Translations under genes and position numbers: made by a program
Assembly (NCBI RefSeq): GCF_021726475.1
Contig: NZ_JAKJRU010000003.1
Coordinates: 62,001-126,000 of the forward strand
Length of the DNA stretch: 64,000 nt
Origin: Pseudomonas oligotrophica
GTDB taxonomy: Bacteria; Pseudomonadota; Gammaproteobacteria; Pseudomonadales; Pseudomonadaceae
Direction: 5' to 3'
Notes under the pieces: generated by a model
Database searches by the model: none
What the model was told of the DNA's origin: nothing
What the model saw: the letters and a program-made list of their open reading frames with translations, nothing else
In this document: positions 41,135 through 48,958 of the stretch, one piece after another
Position numbering within the stretch: position 1 is the first letter of the stretch
Layout: each line of letters opens with the position of its first letter

Positions 41135-42469
41135 TCAGAACTCGTGATCGGCGGTATCCGGGTTCAGATCGGAGATGCCCAGCGCCGCGGCCGCCTGCTC
41201 GATGGCGCTGGTCTGCTTGACCAGCGCGGCGATGGCGTTGCGCACCTTTTCCTGGCCTTCGGCGTTGTCCGAGGCGATCAGCTGGTCGAAGGCCTCGCCG
41301 TTGTTGGCGCTTTCCACCAGTACCTGCAGCTTGGCCTCGGTGCTTTCCAGGTCGGTCTTCAGCGTGCTGTCGACCTCCGGGCTGCTCGCGGCGACCAGCG
41401 AGGACAGGCTCGGGCCGCTCAGCGTGGTGCCGTCGATGCGCTGGTACTCGCCCAGGTAGACGTTGCGGATGCCCTTGGCGTTGTAGAAGTGCGAGTTGTG
41501 GGTGTTGTCGCTGAAGCAGTCGTGCTCGTCCTCGGTGGAGTTGGCCTCCAGCGCGACCTTCATGCGCTCGCCGGCCAGCTCGCCGAGCGACAGGCTGCCC
41601 ATGCCGAAGAGCATCTTGCGCAGGCCGTTGCCGGCGGACTCGGCCAGCAGCGAGGCGCGGTAGTTGTCGGCCTGGTCGGCCTGCCACTGGCCGACCATCT
41701 CGGCCAGGTCGCTGACCAGCAGGTCGGTGGCGGCCTTCAGGTAGGCGCGGCGGCGGTCGCAGTTGTCGCCGCTGCAGCCCTCGCCCTCGACGAAGTCGCT
41801 GGCCGGGCGCTGCCCGGCGCCGGGGTTGGTGCCGTTGAGGTCCTGGCCCCAGAGGAGGAACTCGATGGCGTGGTAGCCGGTGGCGACGTTGGCCTCCGAG
41901 CCGGCCAGTTCGTTCAGGCTGGCCAGCTTCTCGCCGGTGATCTCGCTGACGTCGATCTTGTCCTCGCCGACCTGGATCTCGCGGTTGGCGACGATGTTGG
42001 CGGTGGCGCCCGGGTTGCCCAGCGCGTGCTGGTAGTCGCCCTGCACGTAGTCGATCAGGCCTTCGTCCAGCGGCCAGGCGTTGAGCTGGCCTTCCCAGTC
42101 GTCGACCACCGCGTTGCCAAAGCGGAACACCTCGGTCTGCATGTAGGGCACCCGGGCGGCCAGCCAGGCCTGCCGGGCTGCCTGCAGCGTCTCCTCGCCG
42201 GGGTTGGCCAGCAGCGCGTCGACCGCCTGCTGCAGCTTGACGCCCGCGGCGTGGGCATCGCTGAACACGGCCAGCGCCAGGTCGGCGTAGTGGTTGACCA
42301 CGGCCTTGGCGGCGGTGTCATCGAGCTTCGGCGCGGCCTCGGCCGCCGGCGCCTGGGTGGTCGCCTGGGGCGCGGCGGTCTGGTTCAGCGGCTCTTCTTT
42401 TTCGCAGCCGGCCAGGGAGACGGCAAGGGCCAGCAGGGTAACGGTTGCCCAGGTGGGAGTGCGTAGCAT
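41135..42469 (-). CDS. icmP: Imelysin family lipoprotein, IcmP-like
   Basis: A 444-residue probable outer-membrane lipoprotein (lipobox LAVSLAGC, lipidated Cys near residue 20) of the imelysin/M75 family. It keeps the family GxHxxE motif as GYHAIEFLLWGQDL. Length and context resemble the insulin-cleaving metalloproteinase IcmP of Pseudomonas aeruginosa; whether it is a peptidase or an iron-binding protein is not settled by sequence. Acidic segments such as LLVSDLAEMVGQWQAD and CSGDNCDRR are surface features. It is the first gene of the operon, with a candidate Fur box upstream and a start at 42469 that opens a proper lipoprotein signal. Confidence 0.88.
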   Translation of the reverse strand: MLRTPTWATVTLLALAVSLAGCEKEEPLNQTAAPQATTQAPAAEAAPKLDDTAAKAVVNHYADLALAVFSDAHAAGVKLQQAVDALLANPGEETLQAARQAWLAARVPYMQTEVFRFGNAVVDDWEGQLNAWPLDEGLIDYVQGDYQHALGNPGATANIVANREIQVGEDKIDVSEITGEKLASLNELAGSEANVATGYHAIEFLLWGQDLNGTNPGAGQRPASDFVEGEGCSGDNCDRRRAYLKAATDLLVSDLAEMVGQWQADQADNYRASLLAESAGNGLRKMLFGMGSLSLGELAGERMKVALEANSTEDEHDCFSDNTHNSHFYNAKGIRNVYLGEYQRIDGTTLSGPSLSSLVAASSPEVDSTLKTDLESTEAKLQVLVESANNGEAFDQLIASDNAEGQEKVRNAIAALVKQTSAIEQAAAALGISDLNPDTADHEF

Positions 42470-42529
42470 GAGCGGGATCCTTTTGCATTCGACGTCAGCA
42501 TCTGACGGGCGTGGCGCCGTCGGGCTGGT

Positions 42530-42548
42530 AATAATGCGAAAGATTTGC
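42530..42548 (-). promoter_or_regulatory. Weak candidate Fur box upstream of imelysin operon
   Basis: GCAAATCTTTCGCATTATT on the minus strand matches 11 of 19 positions of the GATAATGATAATCATTATC consensus, 61 bases before the icmP-like start. An overlapping inverted repeat TTTGCA-N5-TGCAAA lies at 42544-42560. The score is low and would be ignored without the iron-related operon downstream. Confidence 0.35.
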
Positions 42549-42608
42549 ATTTTGTGCAAAGGCAAAGCTTGATCATGCGCAAGGTTGGCCGTGCGGCGCC
42601 GGCCAGGC

Positions 42609-44672
42609 TCAGGGGATGGTCGAGCCGTCCAGCCGCTCGAGCTGGCGCGAGTGCTGCAGCAGCGGGGTGAGCTCGTCGGCGGTGACCGGCCGGCTGTAGT
42701 GGTAGCCCTGGCCCTCGTTGCAGCCTTCGGCGATCAGGTAGCGCTCCTGGTCGTCGGTCTCGACGCCTTCGGCGATCACCGTCATGCCCAGACTCTTGCC
42801 GAGCTGGATCACCGCCCGCACGATGGTGGCGCCGCCGCCGTCGCGCTGGATGTCCTGGACGAAGCTCTTGTCGATCTTGATCTTGTCCAGCGGCAGGCTC
42901 TTCAGGTAGCTCAGCGACGAATAGCCGGTGCCGAAGTCGTCGATGGCGATCAGCGCGCCGGAGCGGCGCAGGTTGTGCAGGTTCTCGGCGGCGGCCTGGA
43001 TGTCTTCCATCAGCCCGGTCTCGGTGACTTCCAGCTCCAGCGTCTCGGCCGGCAGCTGGTAGCGCTGCAGCAGCTGCTCGACCCGGGCCGGCAGGTCGCG
43101 ATGGTGCAGCTGCGCCGAGGACAGGTTGACCGCCACCCGCAGCCAGGTCAGGCCCTGGCTGCGCCACTCGTGCAGCTGGCGGCAGGCCTCCTCGAGCACC
43201 CACTCGCCGATCGCCAGGATGCTGCCGTTCTGCTCGGCCAGCGGGATGAACACATCCGGTGGCACCAGCTTGCCATCCGGGCGCTTCCAGCGGATCAGTG
43301 CCTCGACACCGGTGATGCAGTGCAGCCGATAGTCCACCTGCGGCTGGTAGACCAGGTAGAACTCGCCGCGCTTGAGCGCCTCGCCCAGCTCGGTCTCCAG
43401 CTCGCGGCGCTGGCGCATCTGCTGGTCGATGCTGGCGACGTAGAACTGGTAGCGGTTGCGCGCCCGGCTCTTGGCCAGGGTCATGGTCTGCTCGGCCTTC
43501 TGCAGCAGTTTTTCCGGGCTGTCGCCGTCCTCGGGGTAGAGGGTCACGCCGATGGTTGCGCGCAGGCGCACCTGCTGGTCGTCGATCGGCACCGGGTTTT
43601 CCAGCTCGTCGAGCACCTTCTGCGCCAGCTCGGCCGCCTCGTAGGGCTGCTCCAGGCTGCTGAGCACCAGCACGAACTGGTCGCCGCCCAGGCGCGCCAG
43701 GGTGCCGAGGTGGCCGCTCAGCTCGCCCAGGCGCTCGGCCAGCGCCACCAGCAGGCGGTCACCGGCCTGGTAGCTGTAGCGCTCGTTGACGTCCTTGAAA
43801 TCGTCCAGGCCCAGGCACAGCACCGCGACCTTGCCCTGCTGGCGGCGGGCTTCGTCGAGGATGTGCTCGAGCTGGCGCTGCAGCTGCTGGCGATTGGGCA
43901 GGCCGGTGAGCGGGTCGTACAGCGACAGGCGCTGCAGGCTGCTCTCGGCTTGCTGGCGCAGGCGCATGTTGTGCTCGATGGAGCTGAGCAGGCCGTTGGC
44001 GGTTTCCACCCACAGGCCCAGCTCGTTGCGTTCGTGGCCCTTGAGCAGCGGCAGCTTGTACTCGCCCGGGCGGTCCGGGTTGATGTGCGCCAGGTGTTCG
44101 ATGAGCTTGGTCAGCGGGCGCGTCAGCAGCCACTGGTAGATCAGGTAGAGGATCAGGCCGAGGGTCAGCGCGCGGAGGATGCCGACGATGATGATCACCA
44201 CCGAGTCGTCGAGGAATTCCTCGCCGTAGCGGGCGGTGTCCAGGGTGATGCGCAACTCGCCATAGTGCTCGTTGTAGGGCGGCTGGCCGATCAGGGCGAC
44301 CGAATACTGCTGCTCGGCACCGAAGATCGCATCGGTGAAGCGGCGTAGCGGCAGCTCCAGCGGTGGCCGGCTCTTGCTGGCCAGCGGCTCGTCGCCGGGC
44401 GCGCCGATCATGGCCAGGCGGATCGATTCGTGCTGGAACAGCCCTTCCATGACCTGCTGGCCCATCTCGCGGTCGAGGCTGTAGATCGCCTGGGTGGACG
44501 GATCGCGGGTCATGCGCAGGATGCGCTGGGCGTCATCGGCGATCAGGTGGCGCACCTTGTAGGCGCCGACGATGATCTGCGCGCAGCTGAGTACCAGGCC
44601 GACCGCCAGGGCCGACAGCAGGACTACTCGCAGGAGCTTTCGTGACAGGCTGTTGCGCAGTTCCAACTTCAA
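42609..44672 (-). CDS. bifA: Cyclic-di-GMP phosphodiesterase BifA
   Basis: A 687-residue inner-membrane enzyme that degrades c-di-GMP to pGpG, promoting motility over biofilm. Membrane helices lie near residues 10-30 and 150-175, flanking a periplasmic region, then HAMP. The GGDEF-like domain carries the altered signature GGDQF (about residue 328), the hallmark of BifA, and is probably regulatory. The EAL domain (GVEALIRWK, about residue 456) has the metal and catalytic residues expected of an active phosphodiesterase. The start is a TTG at 44672 with an AAAGG site upstream; it gives MKLELRNSLSRKLL and a BifA-like length, whereas the frame runs 30 codons further. sodB lies just upstream on the same strand, behind a terminator. 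Confidence 0.95.
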   Translation of the reverse strand: MKLELRNSLSRKLLRVVLLSALAVGLVLSCAQIIVGAYKVRHLIADDAQRILRMTRDPSTQAIYSLDREMGQQVMEGLFQHESIRLAMIGAPGDEPLASKSRPPLELPLRRFTDAIFGAEQQYSVALIGQPPYNEHYGELRITLDTARYGEEFLDDSVVIIIVGILRALTLGLILYLIYQWLLTRPLTKLIEHLAHINPDRPGEYKLPLLKGHERNELGLWVETANGLLSSIEHNMRLRQQAESSLQRLSLYDPLTGLPNRQQLQRQLEHILDEARRQQGKVAVLCLGLDDFKDVNERYSYQAGDRLLVALAERLGELSGHLGTLARLGGDQFVLVLSSLEQPYEAAELAQKVLDELENPVPIDDQQVRLRATIGVTLYPEDGDSPEKLLQKAEQTMTLAKSRARNRYQFYVASIDQQMRQRRELETELGEALKRGEFYLVYQPQVDYRLHCITGVEALIRWKRPDGKLVPPDVFIPLAEQNGSILAIGEWVLEEACRQLHEWRSQGLTWLRVAVNLSSAQLHHRDLPARVEQLLQRYQLPAETLELEVTETGLMEDIQAAAENLHNLRRSGALIAIDDFGTGYSSLSYLKSLPLDKIKIDKSFVQDIQRDGGGATIVRAVIQLGKSLGMTVIAEGVETDDQERYLIAEGCNEGQGYHYSRPVTADELTPLLQHSRQLERLDGSTIP

Positions 44673-44844
44673 GGGGATTACCTTTCTCCGCGCCTGTGCA
44701 TGGCTGACGAGTATTGGCAGTGCAGCCCATCTCGTCAAAGGCACGGCAAGCTCGTGTGACAAACCTCTTGTTGTTATCGGTTCGTGGCAGGAACCGCGTC
44801 CTGCCGGTCCTGTTGTTAGCGGCCGTCAGGGGGCGCTTCTTAAA

Positions 44845-44877
44845 TGAAAAATGCCCGTTCTGACGAAACGGGCATTT
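44845..44877 (-). terminator. Rho-independent terminator after sodB
   Basis: An 11-bp stem (AAATGCCCGTT with AACGGGCATTT, 7-base loop) followed on the minus strand by TTTTTCATTT. It ends sodB transcription before bifA. Confidence 0.9.
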
Positions 44878-44924
44878 CAGGGTTGCCGCGCGGCCGGCCG
44901 GGCAAACCGCGGGCGAGGTCAGGC

Positions 44925-45506
44925 TCAGCCGGCGAAATTCTTCGCCACGAAGTCCCAGTTGACCAGGTTCCAGAACGCTTCGACGAACTTCGGACGGGCG
45001 TTGCGGTAGTCGATGTAGTAGGCGTGCTCCCAGACGTCGCAGGTCAGCAGCGGCTTGTCGCCGGCGGTCATCGGGTTGCCGGCGCCGATGGTGCTGGCCA
45101 GGCCCAGGCTGCCGTCGGACTTCTTCACCAGCCAGGCCCAGCCGGAGCCGAAGGTGCCGATGGCGGTCTTGGTGAACTCTTCCTTGAACTTGTCGAACGA
45201 GCCGAAGGAGGCGTTGATGGCATCGGCCAGGGCGCCGCTCGGCTGGCCGCCGGCGTTCGGTGCCAGGCAGTTCCAGAAGAAGGTGTGGTTCCAGACTTGG
45301 GCGGCGTTGTTGAAGATGCCACCGGAGGAGGTCTTGATGATGCTTTCCAGGTCCTTGCCTTCGAACTCGGTGCCCGGGACCAGGTTGTTCAGGTTGGTCA
45401 CGTAAGCGGCGTGGTGCTTGTCGTGATGGTAGTCCAGGGTCTCGGCGGACATGTGCGGCTCGAGGGCGTTCTTTTCGTAAGGCAGCGGCGGCAATTCGAA
45501 AGCCAT
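44925..45506 (-). CDS. sodB: Iron superoxide dismutase
   Basis: Cytoplasmic Fe-type superoxide dismutase, 193 residues. Metal ligands lie in the [11 protein letters not shown] (His27), NHTFFWNC (His74) and [11 protein letters not shown] (Asp/His near 157/161) segments. [20 protein letters not shown] is the typical N-terminus. Features around the active site ([15 protein letters not shown]) match iron enzymes and not manganese ones. A GGAG site precedes the ATG at 45506. It is monocistronic, with a terminator downstream, and stands between argO and bifA. Confidence 0.98.
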   Translation of the reverse strand: MAFELPPLPYEKNALEPHMSAETLDYHHDKHHAAYVTNLNNLVPGTEFEGKDLESIIKTSSGGIFNNAAQVWNHTFFWNCLAPNAGGQPSGALADAINASFGSFDKFKEEFTKTAIGTFGSGWAWLVKKSDGSLGLASTIGAGNPMTAGDKPLLTCDVWEHAYYIDYRNARPKFVEAFWNLVNWDFVAKNFAG

Positions 45507-45829
45507 GATGTATCTCCTGCTCAGGTGTCGAGAATGGATGCGGCAGCTTGGAAGGCGAGGCGGCGCCGTTGGCCGTCGAGAAGTCTTGCAGCTTCCTGGA
45601 CCTCGCCCGGCGTTCCTTCGCACGCCACACGGATTGCGCAAATCTATGGCCGTCACGGGCGGCCGGACTGGCGGGGCGGAGCCTTGTGTCTCCGACCCGC
45701 AGGCCAGGGATCATAGCACCCGACCTGCGGCAAAACCACGCGGCAACTGTACGGGAAACCCCATCGCAGGCGGCGGCGTCTGCTGCCTTGCGTGGACCGC
45801 GCGGGGCGGTAGACGTTCCGCCGCACGCC
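45507..45829 (-). other. Gene-free region upstream of sodB
   Basis: These 323 bases hold no convincing gene. A TATGAT sequence on the minus strand at 45710-45715 could be a -10 box for sodB, without a good -35. I see no clear Fur site, even though sodB genes are often iron-regulated through small RNAs, and no RNA gene is apparent. Confidence 0.4.
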
Positions 45830-46441
45830 TCAGCCGTTGAACGCCAGTTGCGCGGCGACGGCGAACATCATGCCGGCCACCCCCAGGTCGATCAGCCGCC
45901 AGGTCAGCGGGCGCGCCAGCCAGGGGGCGAGCCAGGCGCCGCCGAGGGCCAGCGCGCTGAACCAGGCCAGCGAGGCGCTCGCCGCGCCGGCGGTGTAGGC
46001 GCCCGGCTCGGCCTGCTGCGCGCCGAGCGAGCCGATCAGCAGCACGGTGTCGAGGTAGACGTGCGGGTTGAGCAGGGTCACCGCCAGCGCAGCGAGCAGC
46101 ACCGCGCGCAGCGAACGCGGCCGACGGCTTTCGCTCTGCGCCAGGGCCTGCGGACGCAGCGCCCGGCGCAGGGCCTGCAGGCCGTACCAGAGCAGGAAGG
46201 CGGTGCCGGCCCAGCGGGTCACGGCGAGCAGTGTCGGGCTCTCGGTCAGCAAGGCCGCGAGGCCGAACACGCCGAGGCTGATCAGGACTGCATCGCAGAG
46301 CACGCAGAGGGCGGCGACCGGCAGGTGATGCTCGCGCCGCAGGCTCTGCGCCAGGACAAAGGCGTTCTGCGCGCCGATGGCGACGATCAGCCCGGCGGTG
46401 ACCGCCAGGCCGTTCAGGTAGCTGCTCCAGAGGGTACCCAT
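45830..46441 (-). CDS. argO: LysE/ArgO family amino-acid exporter
   Basis: A 203-residue inner-membrane exporter with about six hydrophobic segments, beginning MGTLWSSYLNGLAVTAGLIV. The GAQNAFVLAQSLRREH and LLNPHVYLDTVLLIGSLGAQ segments match the LysE/ArgO family, which exports arginine and/or lysine. It is divergent from argP, its usual activator, with a short shared promoter region. Whether it moves arginine, lysine or another substrate is inferred from the argP neighbour. Confidence 0.92.
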   Translation of the reverse strand: MGTLWSSYLNGLAVTAGLIVAIGAQNAFVLAQSLRREHHLPVAALCVLCDAVLISLGVFGLAALLTESPTLLAVTRWAGTAFLLWYGLQALRRALRPQALAQSESRRPRSLRAVLLAALAVTLLNPHVYLDTVLLIGSLGAQQAEPGAYTAGAASASLAWFSALALGGAWLAPWLARPLTWRLIDLGVAGMMFAVAAQLAFNG

Positions 46442-46533
46442 GCTTGCCGCCTTGTCGAAGTCGAGGCTGGCAGTCTGGGATGGAGGGGTTTATAAGAGAA
46501 ACGAATCTTCGTTAACCCTCATTAGGAAAACAG

Positions 46534-47442
46534 ATGTTCGACTACAAGCTGCTCGCGGCCCTGGCCGCCGTCGTCGAGCAGGCCGGTTTCGAACGCGCCG
46601 CGCAGGCGCTGGGGCTGTCGCAGTCGGCGGTGTCGCAGCGCATCAAGCTGCTCGAGGCGCGGGTCGGCCAGCCGGTGCTGCTGCGCGTCGCCCCGCCCAG
46701 GCCCACCGAGCTGGGCCAGCGCCTGCTCAACCATGTGCAGCAGGTGCGCCTGCTCGAGCGCGACCTGCAGGACCAGGTGCCGGCCCTCGGCGAGGACGGC
46801 CTGCCCGAGCGCCTGCGCATCGCCCTGAACGCCGACAGCCTGGCGACCTGGTGGGCCGGGGCGGTGGCACCGTTCTGCGCGGGCCACCGGGTGCTGCTCG
46901 ACCACGTGGTCGAGGACCAGGCCGTGGGCCTCAAGCGCATGCGCGCCGGCGAAGTGGCGGCCTGCGTCTGCGCCGCGGAGCGGCCGCTGGCCGGGGCGCG
47001 CAGCCAGTACCTGGGCTCGATGCGCTACCGCGCGCTGGCCAGCCCGGCGTTCATCGCGCGCCACCTGGCCGGGCAGCCGAGCGCGGCGACGCTGGCCCGC
47101 GCGCCGGCCATCGTGTTCGGCCCGGACGATCGCCTGCAGCACCGCTTCATGGCCGCGGTCGGCGGCACGGACGGCTTCATTCACCATCTCTGTCCGTCCT
47201 CCGAGGGTTTCGTACGCCTGTTGCGCAGCGGCCTGGGCTGGGGGCTGGCGCCGGAGCTGCAGGTGCGTGGCGAACTTGATCGCGGTGAGCTGGTCGATGT
47301 GCTGTCCGGGCCGCCCATCGACGTGCCGCTGTACTGGCATCACTGGCGCAATGGCGGGGCGCTGCTGGACGAGCTGACCCAGCACCTGGTGCGCTGCGCG
47401 GGAAGCTGGCTGGTGCCGGGCGACGCGGCGAGTCAGGCGTAG
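46534..47442 (+). CDS. argP: LysR-family regulator ArgP
   Basis: A 302-residue DNA-binding regulator of the LysR family, ArgP/IciA type. The winged helix-turn-helix is at residues about 3-62 (FERAAQALGLSQSAVSQRIK), followed by a linker and the substrate-binding-like effector domain. ArgP activates the exporter gene in response to arginine/lysine. It is divergent from argO, the standard pairing. A GGAAA site lies close to the ATG. Its last 10 bases overlap the end of a convergent small gene. Confidence 0.93.
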   Translation: MFDYKLLAALAAVVEQAGFERAAQALGLSQSAVSQRIKLLEARVGQPVLLRVAPPRPTELGQRLLNHVQQVRLLERDLQDQVPALGEDGLPERLRIALNADSLATWWAGAVAPFCAGHRVLLDHVVEDQAVGLKRMRAGEVAACVCAAERPLAGARSQYLGSMRYRALASPAFIARHLAGQPSAATLARAPAIVFGPDDRLQHRFMAAVGGTDGFIHHLCPSSEGFVRLLRSGLGWGLAPELQVRGELDRGELVDVLSGPPIDVPLYWHHWRNGGALLDELTQHLVRCAGSWLVPGDAASQA

Positions 47443-47699
47443 ACGCGCTGGCCGCGGTAGATGCGCACCCGGTCGGCGGGCGTTGTCGGTGGTGCCGGGC
47501 GCGGTGCCGGTTCGGCATCGGTCAGGCTGGCCAGCTGGCGGCCGAGGGCCTGGGTGGCGTCGTCGGCCGAGTGCAGGCAGGCGGCGAGCATCGCGGCCAC
47601 CGCATCGGGCTGGTCGAGGTGGATGTCGAGCCGCTGCTCGTCGCGCAGGCGACGGCGCAGCTGGCGCATGCAATCGATGATGGCCTTGTTCAGCTCCAT
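47433..47699 (-). CDS. Small hypothetical protein
   Basis: An 88-residue soluble protein, starting MELNKAIIDCMRQLRRRL, Arg- and Ala-rich with a Pro-rich C-terminal half (RPAPPTTPADRVRIYRG). The start at 47699 is chosen because the 66-codon upstream extension has low-complexity character. It overlaps argP by 10 bases on the opposite strand. I do not recognise a family. Confidence 0.55.
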   Translation of the reverse strand: MELNKAIIDCMRQLRRRLRDEQRLDIHLDQPDAVAAMLAACLHSADDATQALGRQLASLTDAEPAPRPAPPTTPADRVRIYRGQRVYA

Positions 47700-48031
47700 G
47701 TGCTTCTCCGTTGGCCCGTTGGGCCGACATCCGTGTCGAGGGTGTCTATCCGTTGGCAACCGATACCCAGCAAGGGCCATACCAACCCGCGCCTGCCGGC
47801 CGTACGCTTCGCGACGAACGGCGCCAGGCCGCGGCTGACGGGCCTTGTGGCCCTGCGCAGGGGCGCTGGCGGCCTGGCGGGGCGGCGTGCTGCGCACCGC
47901 AATGAGCGCGACTGGCGCCGGCGTGCCTTGTCGCGGTGCAGGCTCGGCCTGTGCGCCCGGCGCTGCCGGGGCCTTCGACTAACCGTTATACTGCGCGACT
48001 GTTTTTCTGCCGCGCGACGAAAGGTAATTCC
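47700..48031 (+). other. Gene-free region before the coiled-coil protein gene
   Basis: These 332 bases contain no convincing gene. A TTATACT sequence about 50 bases before the next start could be a -10 box for that gene; I see no matching -35, hairpin or repeat. Confidence 0.45.
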
Positions 48032-48919
48032 ATGCGCAACGATGCCCATGACGAAGTGGATCCGATCACCAGCCTGAGTGCCGCGCGTGATCGCGATGCG
48101 CCCTATCCGGCCCCCGAGCTCGAGCCCATCACCCGGCCGACCCCGCACGATGAGCCGGAGGCGGCACGCTCGCGCCAGCGGCGGCGCGGCCCGAGCACCG
48201 CGCCGCTGTGGGCGCTGGTGGTGGCCCTGCTGATCGGCCTGGTGGCGCTGGGCTGGTGGAGCAACCAGCGCATCGGCGCGCTGGAGCTGCAGCTGGTGGC
48301 GACCCAGGAGAGCTTCGCGCGGATCAGCGAGGATGCCGCCGGCCGCCTGCAGGACATCTCCGGCAAGGTGGTCGCGACCGAATCCAACGTCACCACCGAG
48401 AGCGAGGCGGTCAAGCTGCGCATCCGCCAGCTGGAGAACCAGGTCCAGGAGCTCGGCCGCAAGCAGCAGGCCTTCGCCACCGAGCAGCAGAGCCTCGACG
48501 GGCGCCAGGGCAACCAGGAGCGCCGCCTGGAAGAGCAGGGCAAGCGCATGGAGGCCGCCGCCAGCGAGCAGCAGGCGCAGCAGGCCGCGCTGGCGCGCCT
48601 GGGCGAGACGGTCAAGGCGCTTGGCAGCGAGCAGGCCACGCTGAAGACCTCGGTGGAAGGCCAGGCGCGGCTGTCCGCCGCGGTCGATGCCCTGCGCAAG
48701 GATGTCGAGGCCCTGCAGCAGCGCGGCAATCCGAGCCAGGCGATCAGTCGCCTCGAGCAGGACCTGCTGGTGCTGCGCAGCGAGCTGGAGAACCGCCCGG
48801 CCGCGGCGCAAGGCCCGTCCACCGGCGAGTTCGACGCCTTCCGCGCGCAGATGACCCGCCACATCAACACGCTGCAGGGCCAGATCGCCAACCTGCAGGG
48901 CCAGCTCGACGCGCGCTGA
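48032..48919 (+). CDS. Membrane-anchored coiled-coil protein
   Basis: A 295-residue protein. The cytoplasmic N-terminus (about 55 residues) is charged and Pro-rich. A single transmembrane helix follows (LWALVVALLIGLVALGWW, residues about 58-76). The rest is a long coiled coil with heptads rich in Gln, Glu, Ala and Arg (LENQVQELGRKQQAFATEQQ, AAVDALRKDVEALQQR). It resembles tethered coiled-coil proteins of cell-envelope or chromosome-organisation type, but no motif fixes the function. It is alone on its strand between argP and estA. Confidence 0.65.
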   Translation: MRNDAHDEVDPITSLSAARDRDAPYPAPELEPITRPTPHDEPEAARSRQRRRGPSTAPLWALVVALLIGLVALGWWSNQRIGALELQLVATQESFARISEDAAGRLQDISGKVVATESNVTTESEAVKLRIRQLENQVQELGRKQQAFATEQQSLDGRQGNQERRLEEQGKRMEAAASEQQAQQAALARLGETVKALGSEQATLKTSVEGQARLSAAVDALRKDVEALQQRGNPSQAISRLEQDLLVLRSELENRPAAAQGPSTGEFDAFRAQMTRHINTLQGQIANLQGQLDAR

Positions 48920-48958
48920 CCGGTAGGCAGGGGCAACCGCCAGGTTGCCCCGAACGGC

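Noticed and set aside
42569-42582. TTGATCATGCGCAA as an Anr/Dnr box between the imelysin operon and bifA
   Set aside because: Only the first half-site is good; the second matches the consensus at three of five bases.
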